From: Clostridia bacterium
GTDB lineage: Bacteria > Bacillota_A > Clostridia > Peptostreptococcales > Anaerovoracaceae
Assembly (NCBI GenBank): GCA_024403175.1
Contig: JAKSSI010000022.1
Coordinates: 1 to 11,103 of the forward strand
Length of the DNA stretch: 11,103 nucleotides
Reading direction: 5' to 3'
Positions 6,338-11,103 of the stretch are shown here, in pieces. A program made the position numbers and the translations under genes. How positions within the stretch are numbered: position 1 is the stretch's first letter; every line of letters starts with the position of its first letter. The notes beneath the pieces are model-generated. The model had not been told where the DNA came from. It searched no databases and saw only the letters and a list, made by a program, of their open reading frames with translations.

Positions 6338-7377
6338 GTAGAGTTTTTACGAAGTTGGCCACATGCTGCCGAAATGTCTGGACCCAGACTTCTGCGCACG
6401 GTGCATGAAATTCCAAGCTTATCTAGCTTTTGAGCGAAGATTTTAGCATTTTCCTTGGAAGTTCCAACCATTCCACTTTCTTCTACATTATTAAGCGGAA
6501 TGAGATTTATATGGCTTCGCAAACCAGAAAGTAAGGTTTTTAACTGTTTAATATCTTCTTCCGTATCGTTTTCACCCTTAATAAGTACGTATTCAAAAGT
6601 GACACGGTTTTTAGTTTCTTCGGAATAATCTTTTACAGCTGCCATAAGTTCATCTAACTGATACTTTTTAGCTATTGGCATCAGCTGAAGACGCTTTTCC
6701 TGGGTGGCACGGTGAAGGGAAATGGCTAGGTTTGCCTGAGGAAAATCCTTTGCAAACTGCTTAATTCCAGGAACCACGCCGCAAGTTGAAACTGTAATAT
6801 TTCTTAAACTTAAGTTTATTCCATCTTTATCGTGAAGAAGGGTAATGAATTTCTTAACTTCTTCGTAATTGTCGAATGGTTCGCCCATGCCCATAAGAAC
6901 TATGTGGTTTATAGGTTCACCGGCATCTTTTTGAACCACTGCAAATTCGTCTAGCATTTCCCAGGCGTATAGATTTCTTCTTTTTCCGCCTATGCCTGAA
7001 GCGCAGAATACGCAGCCCATATTGCAACCCACCTGAGTAGATATGCAGATAGAATTGCCGTATTCGTATTTCATGAAAACAGCTTCTACATATTCATCGT
7101 CTGGCGCTTTAAGAAGGTACTTCTTAGTGCCATCTTTTGAGGTTTGAACCTTGGCTACTTCCATTGATTCATAGCTGTAGCTTTTTGAAATCTTTTCCTT
7201 TAGGCCTTTTGAAATGTTGGTCATTTCATCTAGGCTCTGAGCTCCTTTTGCTATCCATTTAAAAAACTGCTTTTCGCGAAAAGCCTTTTCTCCAAGGTCT
7301 ACGAGGGCCTGTTTTCTTTCTTCTCTTGTAAGTGCTTTAAAGTTTTGCAATGAAAAGCTCCAGGGCAAGTCTGCCAT
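6331..7377 (-). CDS. rlmN: Dual-specificity 23S rRNA/tRNA adenine-C2 methyltransferase RlmN
   Basis: RlmN is a radical-SAM enzyme that methylates C2 of adenine 2503 in 23S rRNA and of adenine 37 in some tRNAs, aiding ribosome accuracy. The 348 residues match the family's length. The 4Fe-4S cluster motif CNMGCVFC has C118, C122 and C125. C111, just before it, and C339 in SAACGQLR match the two further conserved cysteines (118 and 355 in E. coli) that resolve the methyl transfer. GMGEP (163-167) is the SAM-binding motif. The target-A2503 and Cfr families are close, but the AACGQL ending and whole sequence fit RlmN. The ATG at 7377 has a poor ribosome site and lies 41 bp inside holA. A TTG at 7350, with GGAG 7 nt before it, gives a start (QNFKALTREE) nearer the family norm and may be the true one. 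It belongs to the comEC-holA transcript. Confidence 0.95.
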   Translation of the reverse strand: MADLPWSFSLQNFKALTREERKQALVDLGEKAFREKQFFKWIAKGAQSLDEMTNISKGLKEKISKSYSYESMEVAKVQTSKDGTKKYLLKAPDDEYVEAVFMKYEYGNSICISTQVGCNMGCVFCASGIGGKRRNLYAWEMLDEFAVVQKDAGEPINHIVLMGMGEPFDNYEEVKKFITLLHDKDGINLSLRNITVSTCGVVPGIKQFAKDFPQANLAISLHRATQEKRLQLMPIAKKYQLDELMAAVKDYSEETKNRVTFEYVLIKGENDTEEDIKQLKTLLSGLRSHINLIPLNNVEESGMVGTSKENAKIFAQKLDKLGISCTVRRSLGPDISAACGQLRKNSTC

Positions 7378-8425
7378 CCATGTTTCCGGATTTTAAATCC
7401 TTTTCTATTTGGAATGCGTTAAAAAGGTTTTGGCGAAGGGCAGAGGCTGATTTGTTTCTGCAGGCTGCCATGGCCTTTTTAAGACGATATTCGTTTACGT
7501 TCATTTGAGAGGCTATTTCGGAAATGTAGTAGCCGTCGTTTTCTCTTTCTTTGCCTTCTACCATGATTTCAAGCTGAGAACAAAGAAGACCTAAAAAGCT
7601 CATAATTGCCCCCATTTCTTTTGAAGATGTTTGAATATCTATGGTGTTGTGAAGTATGGTAATGGCTTCGCCTTTGTTTCCGGTAAACGCGCAGTCTAAA
7701 AGCTTGAATGCATTTATCTCGGCCTGAGCTGCGGAGTTTTCCATAAAGTCGTCTAAGGAAAGAACTGACTTTTCAGTAGAGGCGAAAACCTTTTTTAAAT
7801 CATTTTCTAAGTTGTTTAAAGTATAGTTTCTTTCTGGGTCGCCGTAGCCGCAGTTTTTAGCGTAGGTGAGAAGATCATCTGGGCGAGCAGAACGCCCCTG
7901 AGCCTTAAGGCGCTTAGCCATCCATCCTGAGAGGGTGGCGTCGTCTAGGGCGCAGAAATCATAAGCTATACCGTGCTTATTTATTGCTTTGTAAATAGCC
8001 TTTGTCTTGTTCGGCTTAGCGCTTGTGAAGAGAATCATAGTAGTTTCCGGAATGTTTGGAATGTAATCTACCAATGCTGCCACCTGAGCTGTATCCATAT
8101 CCTTTGGAGACTGAGCTGAAAGAATGTCAGAATCATCTACGATGATGAGCTTTCTTTCAGACATTAAAGGCATAGTTTCGCAGGCTGCAATTATTTCGTA
8201 AGCGTTTTGAGCGTTTTCGGAGAATGTAATGCAGTCTAAAACTTCGCAGGCAGGGTTTATAAGCTGGGTCTTAAGATATTTTTTAGACCAGCTTACAAGA
8301 AAATCCTCTTTGCCGTATAAAAGCATAACCTTAGGCCATACGCCAGTTTCTTTGGCGCTCTGAACCATTTTAACTATGGTTTTAGATGGATGCTCTGTAT
8401 TTACTTGTTTTTTTGTATAAGCCAA
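7337..8425 (-). CDS. holA: DNA polymerase III delta subunit (clamp loader)
   Basis: HolA is the delta subunit of the clamp loader, which opens the beta clamp so it can be placed on primed DNA. At 362 residues the protein is slightly longer than the usual 330-345, with the extra at the N-terminus. The family's first strand and loop, VMLLYGKEDFL (33-43), and the region ETMPLMSERKLIIVDD (83-98) before the Walker-B-like strand are recognisable. As usual for delta there is no working Walker A site. The remainder is helical, with the clamp-loader collar expected in the last 130 residues. The start is TTG at 8425, supported by AAAGGAT at 8437-8431. The first ATG downstream in frame (residue 20) has no ribosome site. 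It overlaps comEC by 25 bp and rlmN at its other end, so translation of all three may be coupled. comEC next to holA is a common order in Firmicutes. Confidence 0.93.
   Translation of the reverse strand: MAYTKKQVNTEHPSKTIVKMVQSAKETGVWPKVMLLYGKEDFLVSWSKKYLKTQLINPACEVLDCITFSENAQNAYEIIAACETMPLMSERKLIIVDDSDILSAQSPKDMDTAQVAALVDYIPNIPETTMILFTSAKPNKTKAIYKAINKHGIAYDFCALDDATLSGWMAKRLKAQGRSARPDDLLTYAKNCGYGDPERNYTLNNLENDLKKVFASTEKSVLSLDDFMENSAAQAEINAFKLLDCAFTGNKGEAITILHNTIDIQTSSKEMGAIMSFLGLLCSQLEIMVEGKERENDGYYISEIASQMNVNEYRLKKAMAACRNKSASALRQNLFNAFQIEKDLKSGNMDGRLALELFIAKL
7358..7361 (-). promoter_or_regulatory. Ribosome site favouring a TTG start for rlmN
   Basis: GGAG on the - strand lies 7 nt before TTG 7350-7348. 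The upstream ATG at 7377 is preceded only by GGAAAC. Starting at the TTG would remove nine residues and reduce the overlap with holA from 41 to 14 bp. Confidence 0.45.
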
Positions 8426-10503
8426 TATTTATCCTTTGCCGCGTTGGAGAACAACGCGTAATTATCTGTACTTTTAATAAAACAAACAGCCCCGTCGTGG
8501 TCTGTTCTTCCATATATTATACCAAAATCGTTTAGTAGTTCAACAACGGTAGGGGCAGGGTGCCCATAAGAATTATTTAGCCCGCAGGAAATAATGGCCA
8601 TCTTGGGCGAAACGGAGTCTATAAAGCTTGGAGAACTGGATGTTTTGCTTCCATGGTGACCCAGTTTAATGACATCTGCTTTTAGGCCAGGATTTGCCTG
8701 CAGGATAGAGGTCTCTCGTTCGTAATCTGCATCGGCCATTAGGAGGAAATCTACGCCTTCTATATTTATGCTGCATACTAGGCAGTCTTCGTTGGACTTT
8801 CCGCCCATAATATATTCCTCTACTGGGAAGCATTCGGCAAGCTCTTCAAGGCCCCTGCTGTGGTCTAAGTCTTTATGGGTGGCTATGGCCAGATCTATTT
8901 TTCGTATACCGTTTTTTAGAAGATAGGGCTTTACCGTATTTTTGCCTATGTTCTTGTAGTAATTGCCACCGCCGTCTATTAGCACGTTAAAGCCGTCAAG
9001 GTTAAGGTGAATGCAGTCTCCTTGGCCGACATCTACAAAGGTAACGTAAGATGTGGGGTATTTCCACGGCAGGGGACTATCAGTTATGCCAAGAATTGGA
9101 GGTATGAATATGCAAGATGCTGCTAACACTCCAAATACGCCAAAGAGCTCTTTATGCATTCGTCTTCGGTTCAATACATAGCGGGTTTCCGAGAAAAACC
9201 AGAAGAAGAATATGTAGTACAAAACTAGCAGTCCAAATGGCGGTGCCGTGCACGACCCAGATAAATGCAAACTATGTCCGAAGGCGCTGAGCATGCGGAG
9301 GAGGGTCGCAAAGAACGAGCAAGGGGCAGAGCTTATGTTTGTAAGAAAAGTAATGCCTATAAAGCTTATGAAAAATAGAGCAAGGCCTGTTGGAAGTATA
9401 AGGCCGGCTAGGGCAATGGCTATGGGGTTTATAAGCAAACTTACAAAAGAGTAGTTTAGGAAATGAAAGGCTATAAGGGGAGCCATTCCTATATGGATTA
9501 ATATGGCAGGGACGCAGGCTATTAGCACGGCGTAGAGTTTTTCGGAACGTTTATCATTTGATAGTTTAATGATTTTGCTTTGAGCCCAAGGCAGTGCAAA
9601 GCCTAGAGTGTAGGCGGCTACAAAGGACAGCTGAAAACCACTGTCGAAAAGCTGATAAGGGTTTATTAAAAGAAAGACTATGGCAGTAATAGTGGCTGCG
9701 CAAACCATATCGTAGCGACGGCGAAGGTGAAATGCTAGCAAATTTAGGCAGATCATAAGAGATGCTCTTAGAACTGAAACTGAAAAACCAGAAAGGGCAG
9801 CATAGCAGTAGAGCAGTATAAGAGTTATTGTGGTGGATATATAGTTGCGGCGGCCGCCAAGAAGCTTAACAACTATGGCATACAAAAGCCCTACATGAAG
9901 GCCTGAAACAGCAAGCACATGGGCTATGCCGTTTGTTTGAAACTCTTCGTAAAGATCTTCTTCCATATACTCTTTATCGCCAAAGAGCAGACCTGCCATA
10001 ACAGAGAAATTCTCTTCGGGCATAAAAGGACGAACAGCTCTATAAAAGCGGCCTTTTGCCACGCACATTAGGTGAGTTATTGGGCGGGTTACATTGCCTC
10101 TTTCTATTCTAAATTTTGAAACCTGCATTAAGGTGTAGATTCCGCGGCTTTTAAGGTAGAGCCTATAGTCAAAGCAGCCAGGGTTTCTGCGGGCAGTGGG
10201 GAGGGTGATTTCGCCGGTGACGGTAATTTTGCGGCCGCCGAGGTCGAGGGCCTCAGTTTCGTCTTCAATGCCAGATAATCTAACAAGAAACTTCTCGTGG
10301 CCAGTGTTAACAGTTAGGGCAACGTAGTTTTCTTTCATTTGTACTCTTTCTACGGTGCCAGAAGTAGAATACACGCTTTCGGCATAAGGAATAAGCCTGC
10401 TTTTAGGCGCAAGCAAAGAAGATAAACCCAGAGGGTTTAAGTAGTAAAGTATTAGAATTGCAACGGTTTGAGCGTACAAAAAAAGCAGAAGAGGCCTTCT
10501 CAT
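8401..10503 (-). CDS. comEC: ComEC/Rec2 family DNA uptake channel
   Basis: ComEC is the inner-membrane channel through which single-stranded DNA enters the cell during natural transformation. The 700 residues are near the full family length and carry all three parts. Membrane segments near 5-22 precede an OB-like DUF4131 region (about 40-165). The Competence domain (about 165-450) contains MAGLLFGDK and the family signature HVLAVSGLHVGLL at 195-207, with many membrane segments. A C-terminal metallo-beta-lactamase domain (about 485-690) shows FVDVGQGDC, LIDGGGN, THKDLDH (H543, D545, D547, H548), LGHHGSK (H616, H617) and YGHP, so its metal site is intact. The nuclease-like function of this domain is proposed for the family, not shown here. 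comEA and other competence genes are not in the window. The gene has a near-consensus promoter, a weak ribosome site, and its end overlaps holA. Confidence 0.95.
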   Translation of the reverse strand: MRRPLLLFLYAQTVAILILYYLNPLGLSSLLAPKSRLIPYAESVYSTSGTVERVQMKENYVALTVNTGHEKFLVRLSGIEDETEALDLGGRKITVTGEITLPTARRNPGCFDYRLYLKSRGIYTLMQVSKFRIERGNVTRPITHLMCVAKGRFYRAVRPFMPEENFSVMAGLLFGDKEYMEEDLYEEFQTNGIAHVLAVSGLHVGLLYAIVVKLLGGRRNYISTTITLILLYCYAALSGFSVSVLRASLMICLNLLAFHLRRRYDMVCAATITAIVFLLINPYQLFDSGFQLSFVAAYTLGFALPWAQSKIIKLSNDKRSEKLYAVLIACVPAILIHIGMAPLIAFHFLNYSFVSLLINPIAIALAGLILPTGLALFFISFIGITFLTNISSAPCSFFATLLRMLSAFGHSLHLSGSCTAPPFGLLVLYYIFFFWFFSETRYVLNRRRMHKELFGVFGVLAASCIFIPPILGITDSPLPWKYPTSYVTFVDVGQGDCIHLNLDGFNVLIDGGGNYYKNIGKNTVKPYLLKNGIRKIDLAIATHKDLDHSRGLEELAECFPVEEYIMGGKSNEDCLVCSINIEGVDFLLMADADYERETSILQANPGLKADVIKLGHHGSKTSSSPSFIDSVSPKMAIISCGLNNSYGHPAPTVVELLNDFGIIYGRTDHDGAVCFIKSTDNYALFSNAAKDKYWLIQKNK
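8431..8437 (-). promoter_or_regulatory. Ribosome site deciding the TTG start of holA
   Basis: AAAGGAT on the - strand lies 5 nt upstream of TTG 8425-8423 and inside the last codons of comEC. No ATG with a ribosome site is available nearby. Confidence 0.65.
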
Positions 10504-10532
10504 AAAGCTTTTCTACTCGTCATCATACAGAA

Positions 10533-10561
10533 ATGATAGCATTTATGGAAAATACTGTCAA
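10533..10561 (-). promoter_or_regulatory. Near-consensus promoter of comEC-holA-rlmN
   Basis: On the - strand a perfect TTGACA (10561-10556), a 17-bp spacer, and TATCAT (10538-10533) preceded by TGc, which makes an extended -10. Transcription would start near 10526, with a leader of about 22 nt before comEC. This is the best promoter match I saw in the window. Confidence 0.88.
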
Positions 10562-10568
10562 ATTTTTA

Positions 10569-10592
10569 ATTGTATACAATCGCAAAATTGTA
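10569..10592. promoter_or_regulatory. Palindromic operator-like site ATTGTATACAAT with an extra half-site
   Basis: ATTGTATACAAT (10569-10580) is a perfect 12-bp palindrome, and a further ATTGTA half-site follows after 6 bp (10587-10592). It lies 8 bp upstream of the comEC -35 hexamer and about 58 bp upstream of the TAXI gene's -35. TTGTATACAA-type palindromes are known targets of several GntR-family regulators; the identity of the binder is inference. Confidence 0.5.
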
Positions 10593-10605
10593 TTATGGTA
10601 CACTG

Positions 10606-10613
10606 TGTATACA
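10606..10613. promoter_or_regulatory. Second TGTATACA palindrome
   Basis: An exact second copy of TGTATACA, centred 35 bp from the first. It lies 25 bp upstream of the TAXI gene's -35 hexamer, so it could regulate that promoter. Confidence 0.4.
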
Positions 10614-10637
10614 TTCAAACATATGCACACAAACCCC

Positions 10638-10665
10638 TTGAATTTTTCCCTAATTTCCATATAAT
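10638..10665 (+). promoter_or_regulatory. Promoter of the TAXI receptor gene
   Basis: TTGAAT (10638-10643), a 16-bp spacer, and a perfect TATAAT (10660-10665). The start would be near 10672, giving a leader of about 63 nt. An AAGGCGGT ribosome site (10720-10727) precedes the ATG by 7 nt. Confidence 0.75.
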
Positions 10666-10734
10666 TATATCTATATAAGTGACGAACGCTTTATTGAACT
10701 ACTTTATTAAATCTATACCAAGGCGGTATTTATA

Positions 10735-11103
10735 ATGAAAAAAGTATTAGCACTCGTACTCGCAATGGTAATGGTATTATCCTTTGCTGCTTGCGGTAGC
10801 AAGGAAGCAGGCGGAAATGACGCTCCTTCCACAAAGCCAGTTAAGATGACATTCGGAACAGGCGGAGAATCCGGAACATACTATGCATATGGTACAGTTC
10901 TTGCTCAGTATGTTTCCAACAAGACAAATCTCGATATCACAGCTGTTTCCAGCGGCGGATCCAAGGCTAACATCGAAGACCTTGCAGGCGGAGACATTCA
11001 GCTTGGTTTCTCCCAGTCCGATACAATGGACTATGCTTTCAGAGGAACAAACGGCTTCGATAAGAAGGTTGATGGATTCTCTGTAGTATGCGCTCTTTAT
11101 ATG
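10735..11103 (+). CDS. TAXI-family TRAP transporter substrate-binding lipoprotein, 3' end missing
   Basis: The first 123 codons are open to the window's right edge; the full protein would be about 330 residues. A lipoprotein signal peptide comes first: basic MKK, a hydrophobic stretch, then a lipobox FAAC with C20 as the lipidated residue. A short polar linker (about 21-35) leads to the mature domain. FGTGGESGTYYAYG near 41-54 is the hallmark of TAXI (TRAP-associated extracytoplasmic immunogenic) receptors. SSGGSKANI and the stretch around QLGFSQSD fit the following strands. These receptors deliver organic acids or similar solutes to a fused TRAP membrane component, which would be expected to the right of the window; it is not visible here, and the substrate is unknown. 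Its lysine codons are mostly AAG and many serines TCC, as in ribH, which suggests high expression. It is transcribed away from comEC. Confidence 0.92.
   Translation, partial: MKKVLALVLAMVMVLSFAACGSKEAGGNDAPSTKPVKMTFGTGGESGTYYAYGTVLAQYVSNKTNLDITAVSSGGSKANIEDLAGGDIQLGFSQSDTMDYAFRGTNGFDKKVDGFSVVCALYM

Noticed and set aside
10570..10596. Alternative + strand promoter TTGTAT / TATTAT upstream of the TAXI gene
   Set aside because: The spacer is only 15 bp and both hexamers are poorer than TTGAAT-16-TATAAT at 10638-10665; the palindrome explains the sequence better.
10883..11086. Open frame of 67 codons on the + strand near the right edge
   Set aside because: It lies in another frame inside the TAXI receptor gene, whose signal peptide, lipobox and TAXI motif are clear.
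1..11103. Mobile elements, CRISPR repeats, tRNA or rRNA genes, phage or defence genes
   Set aside because: Nearly all bases lie in recognisable core genes, and no long direct repeats, transposase motifs, spaced repeats or tRNA-like stems were seen in the few spacers.

Overview
The window looks like an ordinary, gene-dense chromosomal segment of a low-to-moderate G+C Gram-positive bacterium, most likely a class Clostridia anaerobe. This rests on AGGAG/GGAGGT-type ribosome sites, sigma-A-like TATAAT promoters, A/T-rich spacers, a lipoprotein ending its signal in AAC-G, and the gene content (riboflavin genes, HD-GYP, TAXI receptor, comEC-holA). I cannot assign a genus. No phage, insertion sequence, CRISPR array, tRNA or rRNA is visible.

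Left part, + strand (1-1720): the tail of a riboflavin operon. It holds the 3' end of a GTP cyclohydrolase II (ribA or ribBA), then lumazine synthase (ribH), then a HAD-family phosphatase whose ATG overlaps the ribH stop codon. A hairpin terminator at about 1686-1719 closes the operon and also serves the convergent gene beyond it.

Second part (1731-5842): a NCS2/NAT purine permease, probably for xanthine or urate, on the - strand. Across a 166-bp intergenic region lies a divergent + strand pair: a membrane-anchored HD-GYP cyclic-di-GMP phosphodiesterase with an N-terminal extracytoplasmic domain and seven further membrane segments, and 20 bp later a class I SAM-dependent methyltransferase. 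A second two-way terminator follows.

Third part, - strand (10561 down to 5849): a tightly overlapping cluster comEC (DNA uptake channel), holA (DNA polymerase III delta, clamp loader) and rlmN (radical-SAM 23S rRNA/tRNA methyltransferase), followed by a small P-loop NTPase of unknown function with its own promoter and a strong ribosome site. A near-consensus promoter (TTGACA, 17 bp, TGcTATCAT) drives comEC and probably holA and rlmN. holA starts with TTG, and rlmN may also do so.

Right edge, + strand (10735-11103): the first 123 codons of a TAXI-family TRAP transporter substrate-binding lipoprotein, transcribed divergently from comEC. The 231-bp spacer holds both promoters and two exact TGTATACA palindromes 35 bp apart, which look like operators for a dimeric regulator, possibly of the GntR family.

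The most rewarding leads are the HAD enzyme as the candidate missing riboflavin-pathway phosphatase, the paired palindromes in the comEC/TAXI spacer, and the small P-loop protein. I did not find a clearly new multi-gene system.
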